Below, piece by piece: positions 33,945 through 44,000 of a stretch of 64,000 nucleotides of DNA (the first letter of the stretch is position 1; each line of letters begins with the position of its first letter). Where the stretch lies: the NCBI GenBank assembly GCA_963726975.1, contig CAVSEK010000002.1, positions 42,718-106,717 of the forward strand, read 5' to 3'. Below the pieces are notes generated by a model. It was not told the DNA's origin, searched no databases, and worked only from the letters and a program-made list of their open reading frames with translations. Source of the stretch: CAVSEK01 sp963726975. GTDB lineage: Bacteria > Actinomycetota > Actinomycetes > Mycobacteriales > SCTD01. A program made the position numbers and the translations under genes.

Positions 33945-36218
33945 TCAGCGGCCGCTGACGCGGTGCGCCTGCACGCGGGGAGCGCTGAGCGGCCTGTCGT
34001 AGACGGCGAGGTCGGCCACGTCGCCGCGGAAGCTCGTCGCCGTGGGCTCCTGCGGCCAGGCGTAGAGCGAGTCCGGCCCGACGCGCCACCAGCCGGTGTA
34101 CGCCGCTGCCGAGGTGACCGGCCGGGTCCCCGGGGCCTGGCCCGACGCGACCCCGTCGACCCGCACGACCAGCCCGTCGCTGCCCCACTCGGCCACGACG
34201 TGGTGCCAGCTGCCGTCGTTGTAGGCGAGGGGGGTCCACGCCACCCGCGGCCCGCCGTCGTACACGCCCCAGAGCAGCTGTCCGCCGTCGTCCATGTAGA
34301 GGTGCCGGTCGAAGGCGACGCTCGTGCCGGTGAGGGCGCTGCTGAACCCGGCGAGCCGACCGCCGGTCCGGGTCGTGGTGCGGAACCACAGCTCCAGCGC
34401 CGTCGTGGTCGGCGCCCAGGTGGCCGGACCGTCCGTGGTCACGGTGCCGCCGCCCGGCTCGACGGCGCCTCGCCCGGGCCACGGGCCCGGGCGGCCCTGG
34501 GTGCGCACGTCGCGGTAGGTGCCGGTGGTGCCGTGCCCGCTGTCGTCCGGCTCGAGCGGGGCGTACGGCTCGCTCAGGCGCCAGAACCTGCTCGGGGCGT
34601 CGCCGAGGACGGCCGAGGTGTAGAGGTCGCGGCTGCGCGTCGCGGTGCGCACGTCGACGGACACGGGCGAGCTCGTGAGCCCCTGCGGATCGACGGCGAC
34701 CACCTCGTAGCGGTGCGTGCCGCGCCGGGCACCGCGGTCGCGCACGACCTGCTGCGGCGCGGTCCAGAAGTGCGTCGCCACCGGAGGCAGGGTCGTGAGC
34801 AGCCGGCCGTCGCGGTAGACGCGGTGCTGCAGGAGGCCGTCGTCGAGGTCGTGACCCGCGGCGAAGCGCAGGACGACCGACCCGGGGCCGCCGCTGGAGG
34901 CCACGAGCCCGGTCGGGGCCGTGGGGCCGACCGTGTCGGGTCCCGGGCTGAAGCGCGCCAGGCCCTGCTGCGGGTGGCCGCTGACCCGCGTCGACTGGCC
35001 GCCGACGAACAGGCTCGTGCCGTCGGTCGCCAGCGCCCGCGGCCCGAGCTCGTTGGGGGTGCGCCCCTCCGTCGGGCCGGCGTCCACGTCCGGGTACCAG
35101 TCGACCTGGCTGCCGTCGGCGAGCGACTCCGACATGAGGTGGTGCCAGGTGGACGGGCCGCCGGTGAAGGGGACGTCGGGGAAGCCGCCGGTGGCGCTGC
35201 AGTCGTGCGCGTGCGACCCCACGTAGAGGCGGTCGCCGAGCACGGCCAGGCCCTGCGTCGCGCCGAGGCAGGCGCTGCGCCACACCTGCGCGCCGTTCAG
35301 CGGGTCGACGGCGAGCGTGCCGTCGAACCACTCGAAGCCGGTGCCCTCCGCCCCGACGTAGACCCTGCGGCCGTCGGTGGCGAGCGTCTTGACGTCGGAG
35401 TGCTCCGTGCAGCCCGGCGTCCCGCAGCGCGGGATGAGCCCGGCCTCCAGGACCTCCTGCTCTCCCGTGCGCAGGTCGAGCGAGGCGAGGGCACGACGGT
35501 CCGCGCCGTCGACGGTGTCGAAGGCCCCGCCGACGAAGATCCGGTCGCCGGTCGGCGAGACCAGCAGCGCCGTGACGTTGCCGTCGACCGTCGCGCGCCA
35601 GTCCGGGCGCGGGGAACCGTCGGTGCCGACCGCCGTGAGGTACGGCTGCGCCGCACCCCGGGCGGTCGCGAAGCTGCCGCCGGCCCAGAGCGTGTCCGCC
35701 GTCGCGGCCAGGGACCGCACGGCGCCGCCGTCCAGGCCCAGGTCCAGCGGCAGCAGCGGCGAGCCCGGGCGGGTGAGGTCGAAGGCGGCGACCCGACCGC
35801 GCGGCTTGCCGTCGACCGTCGTGAACTCGCCGCCGGCGTAGAGCACCGTCTGGTCCGGCGAGAGGGCCAGCGCGCTCACCTGCCCGCTGACGCTGTGCAC
35901 GAAGTCGGGGTCGACCGCGCCGGTGACGGGGTCGTACGCCGCCAGCCGCTTGCGGTCCACCTGCGCCGGATCGCCGGTCTGCGTCCCGGGCGGCCGCGTG
36001 GTGAGGAAGTCGCCCCCGGCGAAGACCCGCCCGTGCCCGACCGCGAGTGCCCAGACGGCGCCGTCGGTCTGCCACATCGGCTCGTCGACGCTGTCGATCA
36101 CCGGAGCCGCCGGCGGTGCCGGGTCGGCCTGCGCGGGCCCCGTCGCAGCGGTGCCGAGGCCGATCAGCAGGAGCAGCGCGCAGCCCAGCGCCGACCGGGC
36201 GAGGGGACGTGCTCGCAC
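33945..36218 (-). CDS. Secreted beta-propeller plus LamG-type domain protein
   Basis: The 757-residue product has a Sec signal (ARSALGCALLLLIGLGTAAT...AQA), about six WD-like/PQQ-like propeller repeats of the pattern VSALALSPDQTVLYAGGEFT and ADTLWAGGSFATARG, a fibronectin-III-like linker (PTAPTGLVASSGGPGSVVL) and a C-terminal LamG/concanavalin-like domain (ALELWFRTTTRTGGRLAGFS, GSWHHVVAEWGSDGLVVRVD, FRGDVADLAVYDRPLS). The domains suggest binding to carbohydrate or another surface ligand. The GTG start has AGGAGG 9 bp upstream. No anchor motif; probably released or bound non-covalently. Confidence 0.85.
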   Translation of the reverse strand: MRARPLARSALGCALLLLIGLGTAATGPAQADPAPPAAPVIDSVDEPMWQTDGAVWALAVGHGRVFAGGDFLTTRPPGTQTGDPAQVDRKRLAAYDPVTGAVDPDFVHSVSGQVSALALSPDQTVLYAGGEFTTVDGKPRGRVAAFDLTRPGSPLLPLDLGLDGGAVRSLAATADTLWAGGSFATARGAAQPYLTAVGTDGSPRPDWRATVDGNVTALLVSPTGDRIFVGGAFDTVDGADRRALASLDLRTGEQEVLEAGLIPRCGTPGCTEHSDVKTLATDGRRVYVGAEGTGFEWFDGTLAVDPLNGAQVWRSACLGATQGLAVLGDRLYVGSHAHDCSATGGFPDVPFTGGPSTWHHLMSESLADGSQVDWYPDVDAGPTEGRTPNELGPRALATDGTSLFVGGQSTRVSGHPQQGLARFSPGPDTVGPTAPTGLVASSGGPGSVVLRFAAGHDLDDGLLQHRVYRDGRLLTTLPPVATHFWTAPQQVVRDRGARRGTHRYEVVAVDPQGLTSSPVSVDVRTATRSRDLYTSAVLGDAPSRFWRLSEPYAPLEPDDSGHGTTGTYRDVRTQGRPGPWPGRGAVEPGGGTVTTDGPATWAPTTTALELWFRTTTRTGGRLAGFSSALTGTSVAFDRHLYMDDGGQLLWGVYDGGPRVAWTPLAYNDGSWHHVVAEWGSDGLVVRVDGVASGQAPGTRPVTSAAAYTGWWRVGPDSLYAWPQEPTATSFRGDVADLAVYDRPLSAPRVQAHRVSGR

Positions 36219-36356
36219 GGCGTCCTCCTGTCGGCTCGTCGGACCTCCAGTGTCGCCCCTGCGGGCGCGTCTCCCCACCCGACCCGCGGGCAGGACGCTG
36301 CTGCTCCTGCACCGCGTCCGGGCGCGGTGGTGGCGTCGACGCGGCTCGGGGTGGCC

Positions 36357-37004
36357 TCAGCCGCCGCGGGCCCGGCCGAGCCCGGCCTCGCGCGCCAGCC
36401 CGGCGGCCTGCGCGCGGTCCAGGAGCTGCAGCTTCACGAGGATGCTCGACACGACGTTGCTGACCGTCTTGCCGGCGATCCCCAGCCGCGCCCCGATCTC
36501 GCGCGGGCCGAGGCCGGCCGCGAGCAGGTCCAGCACCTCGAGCTCGCGCGCGGTCAGCTGGGGGAAGGGGCGCTGCGCCGGGGCCGGCGCGGCCAGCTGC
36601 GCGAGCACGCGCTGGGACACGGCGGCGCCGAAGACGGCCTCGCCGGCGGCGACGCTGCGCACGGCCCGTTCGATCTCCTCCTGCTCCGCGCCCTTGAGCA
36701 GGTAGCCCCGGGCGCCCGCCCGCACGGCCGCGAACAGCGAGTCGTCGTCGTCGAACATGGTGAGCACGCAGACGGCTGCCGAGGGCACGCAGCGGCCCAG
36801 CTCGCGCAGCGTCGTGAAGCCGTCCGCGCCGGGCATCTGCAGGTCCAGGAGCACGACGTCGGGCCGGCTCAGGACCGCCTCGCGGACCGCTGCCCTGCCG
36901 TCGGCGGCCTGACCGACGACCTCGATGCCCGGCAGGGAGCCCAGCAGGGCCGCCAGGCCCTGCCTCATGACCGGGTGGTCGTCGGCCACCAGCACGCGGA
37001 TCAC
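36357..37004 (-). CDS. NarL/LuxR-family response regulator
   Basis: A 215-residue regulator: receiver domain (VLVADDHPVMRQGLAALLG, phospho-acceptor Asp in VVLLDLQMPGADGF, the conserved Lys in GYLLKGAEQEE) and a C-terminal LuxR HTH (LTARELEVLDLLAAGLGPREI, AGKTVSNVVSSILVKLQL). GTG start overlaps the kinase stop by 4 bp, so the two form one operon and a cognate pair. The target genes are unknown; the adjacent membrane protein at 39017 is an obvious candidate. Confidence 0.93.
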   Translation of the reverse strand: MIRVLVADDHPVMRQGLAALLGSLPGIEVVGQAADGRAAVREAVLSRPDVVLLDLQMPGADGFTTLRELGRCVPSAAVCVLTMFDDDDSLFAAVRAGARGYLLKGAEQEEIERAVRSVAAGEAVFGAAVSQRVLAQLAAPAPAQRPFPQLTARELEVLDLLAAGLGPREIGARLGIAGKTVSNVVSSILVKLQLLDRAQAAGLAREAGLGRARGG

Positions 37005-38887
37005 AGCGGCAGCACGGCGCGGACCCGGCCGCCGGCGGGGCCCGGACCGGCCACGCAGGTGCCGCCCAGCTCGACGGCCCGCTCGCGCATGCTCGTCGTC
37101 CCCACACCGCTGCCCCAGACCTGCCCGGGACCGTCGTCCAGCACCTCGACGACGAGCGTGCCGCCGTCCCGGTGCAGCCGCACCTCGGCGTGGCGGGCCC
37201 CGCTGTGCCGCAGGACGTTCGTCAGCCCCTCGGTCGCGATCCGGTAGGCGGCGACCTCGAGCGCGGGGGGCAGCTCGCCGAGCGCGGGTGCCGTGACGGT
37301 GACCGTGACCCCGGGGGCGGCCGACGCCCGCAGCTCCAGGGCGGCCACGAGCCCGACCTCGTCGAGGGTGCGCGGCCGCAGGTCGTCGACGAGGCGCCGC
37401 ACCTCCGCGATGGCCGTGCGCGTGCCGGTGCGCACCTCCCGCAGCAGCAGGCGGGCCTGCGCCGGGTCGGCCGACTGGACGTTCGTCGCGGCGTCGGCGG
37501 TCAGCGCGACGCCCGTGAGCAGGGGCCCGAGGCCGTCGTGGAGGTCGCGCCGCAGCCGTCGGCGCTCCTCCTCGCGCGCCGTGACGATCCGCTCGCGCGA
37601 CACCCGCACCTCGTGCGCCGCGCGGGTCGCGGCGACCGCGACGGCGAGCGGCCCGGACAGCATCGCGAGCACCTCGGCGTCGGCCGCGGCCAGGGACCGC
37701 TCGCCGGTGCGCAGCCCGACCTCGAGCACGGCGTCGTCCAGCAGGTCCACGGGGACGACCGCACCCGCGGCGGTGCCCGAGGACGCCAGGACCGTCCCGC
37801 CCGACAGCACGACCGCCACCCGGGGCAGCCGCATCGACCGGCGCACCTCGTCGAGCGCGGCCGACAGGTCGGTGAGCCTGCCGCCCACGCGGCGCGCCAC
37901 CCGCGCGGGGTCGCCGCGGTCCCCGTACAGGAGGCGGTCCACCGCGACCTGGAGCCGGGCGCGCAGGGGCAGGGCCAGCAGCGCGACCAGCAGGGCGGAC
38001 GCGACGCCGGAGAGCAGCAGCACGAGCAGCGCGTAGCCGGCGAGCACCAGCGCGGAGAGCAGTCCGTACAGCACGCCCCGGGCGACCACCAGGCGGATGT
38101 CGAGCAGCCCGTGGCGCAGCACCGCGACGGTGATGGCGGCGGGGAGCAGCGGGACGGCGAAGAGGACCCCGATGGGCGTGCCCGAGACGAGGGCCCACGG
38201 GGTCACCGCCACGAGCACGAACGCGGCAGCCGCCACGACCCAGAGCAGCTGTCGGCGCACCTGCTCGTCCCCGCGCCGGTAGCGCACGGCCAGCACGACG
38301 ACCCCGAAGAGCACCGACAGCGCCCAGCGTGCCTCGCTGAAGGTCCAGAGCGCGGCCAGCGCCCCGTCGTGCGGCAGGGTGAGGTAGCCGTCGGGCAGCC
38401 CGGCCAGGGGGCCGGGGGAGGTGCCGGTCTCCACGACGAACAGCGGTGACGTGACGGCGACCAGGAGGAACCACGGCCGCCAGCGGTGCGACGGCAGCCG
38501 CCCGTCCGGCAGCAGCGCGAGCGACAGCGGCAGGCAGATGCCGATGTGCACGGGCCAGGCCCACATGAAGGCGGTGATCAGCGTCCGCACCACCGGGGTC
38601 GGGGCGCCGTGCTCGGAGAGCAGCTCCACGGCGGGAGCGGTGGCGGCGGTCACGGTCTGCAGGAGGCCGCCGACCAGGTAGAGCCACCCCACGGGGTGCT
38701 CGGGCCGGTGGTGGACGAGCAGGGCGCCGCACAGACCGAAGCCCAGCCCGATGACCACGTTGCTCACCACGAAGGACTCGAGCGCCGTCGTGAAGCTCCA
38801 GCCGGCGACGACCGCCCCGGCGACGCCCGCCGCGGCGAGCAGCACGCACAGCGCCGCTCCTGCTGCCGCCGCCGCGCGGGTCCTCAT
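37001..38887 (-). CDS. Membrane sensor histidine kinase (HisKA_3 type)
   Basis: The 628-residue kinase has about ten hydrophobic segments in its N-terminal half (MRTRAAAAAGAALCVLLAAA start; LLVHHRPEHPVGWLYL), a GAF-like middle part, the HisKA_3 dimerisation helix with the phospho-acceptor His in EEERRRLRRDLHDGLGPLLT, and a HATPase_c domain (AYRIATEGLTNVLRHSGARH, VLDDGPGQVWGSGVG, TSMRERAVELGG). The ligand is unknown. Operon with the NarL-type regulator. Confidence 0.93.
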   Translation of the reverse strand: MRTRAAAAAGAALCVLLAAAGVAGAVVAGWSFTTALESFVVSNVVIGLGFGLCGALLVHHRPEHPVGWLYLVGGLLQTVTAATAPAVELLSEHGAPTPVVRTLITAFMWAWPVHIGICLPLSLALLPDGRLPSHRWRPWFLLVAVTSPLFVVETGTSPGPLAGLPDGYLTLPHDGALAALWTFSEARWALSVLFGVVVLAVRYRRGDEQVRRQLLWVVAAAAFVLVAVTPWALVSGTPIGVLFAVPLLPAAITVAVLRHGLLDIRLVVARGVLYGLLSALVLAGYALLVLLLSGVASALLVALLALPLRARLQVAVDRLLYGDRGDPARVARRVGGRLTDLSAALDEVRRSMRLPRVAVVLSGGTVLASSGTAAGAVVPVDLLDDAVLEVGLRTGERSLAAADAEVLAMLSGPLAVAVAATRAAHEVRVSRERIVTAREEERRRLRRDLHDGLGPLLTGVALTADAATNVQSADPAQARLLLREVRTGTRTAIAEVRRLVDDLRPRTLDEVGLVAALELRASAAPGVTVTVTAPALGELPPALEVAAYRIATEGLTNVLRHSGARHAEVRLHRDGGTLVVEVLDDGPGQVWGSGVGTTSMRERAVELGGTCVAGPGPAGGRVRAVLPL

Positions 38888-39016
38888 GACGGGAGTGTGG
38901 CCCTGCGGCTTCCCGGTGTCCCGGGACGACTTCCCGGGCCGGACGGGCCCGCTGCTCTGTCGTCCGGGAAGCCGGGGGTCGCAGGGTCGGGAGGTCCCCA
39001 CACCCAGGAGGTCCCC

Positions 39017-39721
39017 ATGACCCACCGCACCGCCCCCGCGCTCCTCGCGCAGCCGGTCCAGCCGGCCCGCCGCCGCGGCCGGCAGCGCCGTCCGTCGCTC
39101 CTGCTGCTCCCGCTCGGCCCGCTCTGCGTCGGGTTCCTGCGGTTCCTCTACCCGGGCTACACCGCGGACGGGGGAGCGCAGACGGCGGCGGCCGCACTCG
39201 CGCACCCCGGCAGGCAGAGCGCCGTCGTCTGGCTCGGTCTCGCCGCGATGCTGACGCTCGTACCGGGCATCTACGCCGCCCGCCCGCTCCTGCCGCCGAC
39301 CCGGCTGCGCGCCTGGGCGGTCGGTCTCGTCGTCGCCGGCTACCTCTGCCTGCCCGCCCTCGTCGCCGGTGACCTGATCGCGTGGCTGGGTGCTGACCAG
39401 CAGCTGGACCCCGCGCTCACCGGGCGGCTCCTGGAGGGGTGGCACCCGGCGTTCGACGTCGCGCTCGGCGTCTTCATCGTCGGCCACGTCGTCGGCACCG
39501 TGCTGCTCGGCCTCGCGTGCCGGCGCTCGGGTCTGCTGCCGCCGGCGATCTGCTGGGCGCTGGTCCTGTCCCAGCCGCTGCACTTCGCGACCACGGTGTT
39601 CCTCGGACTCGCCTGGGTGGACCTGCTGGCGTGGTCCCTCACCGCCCTCGGCATGGCGGCGATCGCGGCCGCCCTCGCCGGCCGGCCGGAGCAGGAGGAC
39701 CGGCTCGCCGCGTCGCTGTAG
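39017..39721 (+). CDS. Integral membrane protein of unknown function
   Basis: The 234-residue product has seven hydrophobic segments (PSLLLLPLGPLCVGFLRFLY, WLGLAAMLTLVPGIYAA, VVAGYLCLPALVAGDLIAWL, FDVALGVFIVGHVVGTVLLG, LSQPLHFATTVFLGLAWVDL and others). It has no recognised catalytic motif; the general pattern recalls DUF4386-like proteins. The ATG has GGAGG 6 bp upstream. It is divergent from the histidine kinase/regulator operon with 129 bp between, suggesting control by that pair, and is followed by a strong terminator. Confidence 0.75.
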   Translation: MTHRTAPALLAQPVQPARRRGRQRRPSLLLLPLGPLCVGFLRFLYPGYTADGGAQTAAAALAHPGRQSAVVWLGLAAMLTLVPGIYAARPLLPPTRLRAWAVGLVVAGYLCLPALVAGDLIAWLGADQQLDPALTGRLLEGWHPAFDVALGVFIVGHVVGTVLLGLACRRSGLLPPAICWALVLSQPLHFATTVFLGLAWVDLLAWSLTALGMAAIAAALAGRPEQEDRLAASL

Positions 39722-39726
39722 CGCAG

Positions 39727-39767
39727 GACCCGCCCCGCAGGACGCCCGCGCGCCTGCGGGGCGGGTC
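39727..39767 (+). terminator. Hairpin terminator after the membrane protein gene
   Basis: GACCCGCCCCGCAGG and CCTGCGGGGCGGGTC form a perfect 15-bp stem around an 11-nt loop, 5 bp past the stop at 39721. Confidence 0.8.
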
Positions 39768-39809
39768 TCCCGGCGGCCGGCTGGCGAGGGCGGTCCTGCT
39801 CCCGGCGCC

Positions 39810-39815
39810 TAGGCT
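39810..39815 (+). promoter_or_regulatory. Putative -10 element (TAGGCT) of tRNA-Met
   Basis: TAGGCT lies 8 bp before the mature tRNA 5' end, a spacing compatible with initiation within 1-2 nt of it. Confidence 0.45.
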
Positions 39816-39823
39816 CCGACCCT

Positions 39824-39897
39824 GGGGCGGTAGCTCAGCCGGTCAGAGCAGGAGACTCATAATCTCTCGGTCGTGGGTTCGAGCCCCACCCGCCCCA
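39824..39897 (+). tRNA. tRNA-Met (CAT), island boundary
   Basis: Acceptor GGGGCGG pairs with CCGCCCC, anticodon stem GGAGA/TCTCT encloses loop CTCATAA (anticodon CAT) and the T arm is GTGGG-TTCGAGC-CCCAC. An elongator Met type is likely from the loop and stem pattern; a tRNA-Ile2 with modified C cannot be excluded. An integrase gene starts 112 bp downstream, so the tRNA 3' end is a probable integration site. Confidence 0.93.
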
Positions 39898-40009
39898 CGG
39901 CGAAACTGCAGGTCAGAGCACTGCGGCCTGTGGACAACTCGAGATCTTGAGCCGCTGGACAGCCAGACTTCTCACAGACCTCTAACGGAGGTCCTGGAGA
40001 GGCGGCGTC

Positions 40010-40462
40010 GTGCGCGGCAGCGTGGTGCAGAAGAAGGACTCCAAGACCTGGTACGTGGTGCTCGATCTGGAGCCGGACGGGACCCGCCGCCGGCGGCAGA
40101 AGTGGCACTCGGGCTACGCGACCAAGCGCGAAGCGCAGCGGGCGCTGGCAGCCCTGCTGGCCGCGCGGTACGACGGCAGCTACGTCGAGCCGACCCGGAT
40201 GACCGTGGGGGCCTACCTGACCGAGCGGTGGCTGCCGGCAGCGGAGACGACCGTCCGGTCGACGACCTTCGCCGGCTACGCGCGGCATGTGCGCCTGTAC
40301 CTGGTGCCGCGGATAGGCGGGATCCTGCTGCAGGGGCTCACCCCGGACCGGGTGACGGTGCTGTACCGCGAGCTTCTCGAGGGCGGGGGAGCCGGCGGGC
40401 GGCCGCTCGCGCCGAACACAGTGCGTCGGGTGCACGCGAGGGACTGCTGCACGAGTAGGTGA
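40010..40462 (+). pseudogene. Tyrosine recombinase (integrase), N-terminal fragment
   Basis: The first 150 residues of a phage-type integrase: the AP2-like arm-binding domain (VVQKKDSKTWYVVLDLEPDG, KWHSGYATKREAQRALAALL) and the SAM-like core-binding domain (GAYLTERWLPAAETTVRSTT, LVPRIGGILLQGLTPDRVTV). It stops where the helix RRVHA-LLHE should continue, and an apparent single-base change sits at about 40440. An IS3-type end (TGACAGGTCGGG) begins at 40460. The whole catalytic domain is gone, so it cannot recombine. Confidence 0.85.
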
Positions 40463-40803
40463 CAGGTCGGGTTAGGCCGCTTGTGCGGCCGGGGTCATGA
40501 TCTTCTCGTACTCGATCGGGGTCAATCGGCCGAGGGTGGCTTGGCGTCGGCGGCGGTGGTAGGTCCGTTCGATCCAGGTGACGATCGCGATCCGCAGGTC
40601 CTGCTGGATGGCCCAGGTCCGGCGGTCCAGGACGTTCTTCTGCAGCAGCGCGAAGAACGACTCCATGGCCGCGTTGTCGCCGGCGGCGCCGACTTTGCCC
40701 ATGCTCCCGACGAGGTTGTGGCGGTGCAGCGCGAGGACGAACTTGCGGCTGCGGAATTGACTGCCGCGGTCGCTGTGCACGATGCAGCCGGCGACGTCGG
40801 CGC
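40460..40803 (-). pseudogene. IS3-family transposase orfB, C-terminal remnant
   Basis: Minus-strand sequence encodes the last 110 or so residues of an IS3-type transposase: DVAGCIVHSDRGSQFRSRK (catalytic Asp of H-S-D-x-G-S-Q-F), ALHRHNLVGSMGKVGAAGDN and NAAMESFFALLQKN with the catalytic Glu, ending RRRQATLGRLTPIEYEKI. The first catalytic Asp and orfA are absent. One IS end is at about 40460. The other edge (about 40803) abuts the middle of an xre gene, so the element was truncated. Confidence 0.85.
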
Positions 40804-40949
40804 GACCAGCCGCGTTCTTTGCGCAGCGCCTTGACGGTCTCGCCGAGCGGCATGGTCACGTCCTTCACCGGGGTTCGCACTGCGGCCAAGTGTGACGCCA
40901 TCTGCCCTCCGAGTCTTGCGCGTCGGCCCTCCCGGCCTTGCACCGTCAT
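40804..40949 (-). pseudogene. XRE-family regulator, N-terminal remnant (copy 1)
   Basis: The first 48 codons match the intact regulator at 51457-51903: MASHLAAVRTPVKDVTMPLG and TVKALRKERGWS. Homology stops abruptly at GWS, where the IS3 remnant begins, so the HTH and the rest are lost. It is divergent from the primase gene, an arrangement repeated in copy 2. Confidence 0.8.
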
Positions 40950-41008
40950 GCATACTCTGCCCAAGGACTTGTAAGTAGCACAAGTTCGGCGAGTTTCCGG
41001 GAGGCGGC
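40947..41008. promoter_or_regulatory. Divergent xre/primase control region, copy 1
   Basis: The 59-bp spacer contains CATGCATACTCTGCC at the regulator start and ACAAGTT about 25 bp before the primase GTG. Both segments recur in the spacer of copy 2 (51901-51962), so they are candidate operator/promoter sites of the regulator. Confidence 0.5.
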
Positions 41009-44000
41009 GTGGCGAGGGTGCCGGAGGCCGAGCTGGAGCGGCTGAAGGAGCAGGTGTCGCTCGTCTCGCTCGTTGCGGCGCACGGCGTCGAGCTGCGCAA
41101 GGCCGGCGCTGATCTGGTGGGGCGGTGTCCGTTCCACGACGACAAGACCCCGTCGCTGGTGGTGACGCCGGGCAAGAACCTGTGGCACTGCCTGGGGGCG
41201 TGTCAGGTCGGCGGCAGTGTCGTGGACTGGGTGATGCGCGCTCAGGGCGTGAGCTTTCGGCATGCGGTGGAGCTGCTGCGCGACGGGATGCCGACCGGCC
41301 CCTCAAGCCCGTCGCCGAGCACGTCGTCATCGAGTACACCGGCAGCCACGGGGGCGCCGAAGCGCTCGACGGTCCGCCGGCTGCCGGCGCCGGTGGCGCA
41401 GTCGGCGGCCGACGGTGAGCTGCTGGGTCAGGTGGTCGACTTCTACGCGCGGGTGCTGACCGAGTCACCGGAGGCGCTCGAGTTCCTGCGGCGCCGCCGG
41501 ATCGCCCATCCGGAGGCGCTGGCGGCGTTCCGGCTCGGCTATGCCAACCGGACGCTGGGGCTGCGGCTGCCGGACAAGCGCCGGGCGGCGGGCGCGGACC
41601 TGCGTGGCCGGCTCACCACGCTCGGGGTCTTCCGCGCCTCCGGGCACGAGCACCTGGCCGGCTCGCTGGTGGTGCCGGTCCTGGACGAGCACGGCCAGGT
41701 GGTGGAGCTCTACGGCCGCAAGATCCGCGACGACCTGCGGCCGGGCACTCCGAAGCACCTGTATCTGCCGGGTCCGCACCGCGGTGTGTTCAACCTGTCG
41801 GCGCTGGCCGCCTCTGACGAGATCGTGCTGACCGAGTCGCTGATCGACGCGCTGACGTTGTGGTGCGCGGGGTTCCGGCACGTCACCGCCGCGTTCGGCA
41901 CCGAGGGGTTCACCGTCGACCTGGCCGAGGCGATCGCCGGGCACGGGGTGCGCCGGGTGCTGATCGCCTACGACAACGACGGCGCCGGCAACAAGGCCGC
42001 AGCCACCCTGGCCGCCTCGCTGCTCGAGGACGGGGTGGAGTGCTTTCGGGTGGGCCTGCCGGCCGGCGCGGACGTCAACGACGTCGCGGTCGCCGCCCGC
42101 AATCCGACCGACGTGCTGGGCCGGGCGCTGCGAACCGCGACTTGGATGGGCAAGGGCCCGGCGCCCAAGTCCGCCCAGCCGGCACTGCCGCCTGCTCAGG
42201 CACCGTCAGCGCAGGCTCAGCCGGTTGTCTTCTCAGCCGCTGCTGGCCTCGACGAGCCGAGCGTCGAGCCGCCCGGTTCAGCCGCGCCGGTTCCTGAGCC
42301 GGAAGTGCCGTCGGAGCCGGCGGAGCCGGTGGCGCCGGCGGTGGTCTCACCCGCGCCGCCGGTCGCCGAACTCGGCGAGGGCGGCGGGCCGCAGGTGAGC
42401 GAGCGGGAGGTGCTGCTGTCCTTCGCCGAACGCCGCTGGCGTGTCCGCGGCCTGGCCAAGGCCAGCTCGTTCGAGCTGCTGCGGGTGAACCTGATGGTGT
42501 CGGTCCCGGACGGCTCGACCTCAGGCAGCGGTGGGGTGCGGTTCCACGTCGACACCCTGGACCTCTACGCCGCCCGGGCCCGCGCGGCGTTTCTGGCCGC
42601 GGCGGCGGCCGAGCTCGGCCTGGGTGAGGACGTGGTGAAGCGGGACCTGGGCCGGGTGCTGCTGGCCTGCGAGCAGCTCGCCGACCAAGCCGTCACGGCC
42701 GCGCAGACCGCGCAAGACGAGCGGCCGCCGATGACGGAGGCGGACAAGACCCAGGCCCTTGAGCTGCTGCGCGACCCGCGGCTGGTCCAGCGGATCACCG
42801 CGGACTTCGCCCGCGCCGGGGTGGTCGGGGAGGCCACCAACTGCCTGGTCGGCTACCTGGCCGCCACATCCCGCAAGCTGCCCCGGCCGCTGGCGGTGCT
42901 GGTGCAGTCCACCTCGGCGGCCGGCAAGTCCACGCTGGCCGACGCGGTGCTGTCGCTGCTGCCGGAGGAGGAGTGCGTGCGCTTCTCGGCGATGACCGGC
43001 CAGTCGCTGTTCTACGTCGGGGAGTCCGACCTGGCGCACAAGGTGCTGGCGATCGCCGAGGAGGAAGGCGCGTCCCGCGCGGCCTACGCGCTGAAGCTGC
43101 TGCAGTCCGAAGGGGAGATCTCGATCGCCTCCACCGGCAAGGACACCGCCACCGGACGCCTGGTCACCCACACCTACCGGGTCACCGGGCCGACCGCGAT
43201 CCTGCTGACCACGACCTCGATCGAGATCGACGAGGAGCTGCTCAACCGCTGCCTGGTGCTGACCGTGGATGAGGACCGGGCGCAGACCCGCGCGATCCAC
43301 GACCGGCAACGCGCCGCGCAGACGCTCGGTGGTCTGGTCGCCTCGGTCGAGCGGGAGCAGGTCCTGGCGTTGCACCGCAACGCCCAGCGGCTGCTCGAGC
43401 CGCTGGCGGTGGTCAACCCCTACGCCGACCGGCTGACGTTCGCCGACACCGCCACCCGCACCCGCCGCGACCACATCAAGTACCTGACGCTGATCGCCGC
43501 GGTGACGCTGCTGCACCAGCACCAACGCCCGATCAAGACCACGAGCGCGCCCGCCAGCGCGGGCGGCGCATCCGGCCGGGCGCCGGTGCGCTACATCGAG
43601 ACGACCCTGGCCGACATCGCGCTGGCCAATGCGCTGGCGCACGAGGTCCTCGGCCGGTCGCTGGACGAGCTTCCGCCGGGCACCCGCCGGCTGCTCGACG
43701 CGCTGCACACCCACGTCACCGGGCGCTGCCAAGCAGAGCACCTGGACCGGGACCTGGTCCGCTTCACCCGTCGGCAGCTACGGGAGCAGCTGGGGTTCGG
43801 CGACACCCAGCTCAAGGTGCACCTGGCCCGCCTGGTCGACCTCGAGCTGGTCCTGCCGCACCGCGTCGACGGCGGCGGGTTCTGCTACGAGCTGGCCTGG
43901 CACCCCGAGGTCGGAGCGGGCGGGCGGGTGCTGCCCGGACTGCTCGACCCCGCCATCCTGAACAGCACCGTCCTCGACGAGCCGGCCGACGACACGACCG

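Noticed and set aside
39857..40435. Minus-strand open frame ending GRVGLEPTTERL over tRNA-Met and the integrase fragment
   Set aside because: It is the antisense translation of a tRNA and an integrase gene.
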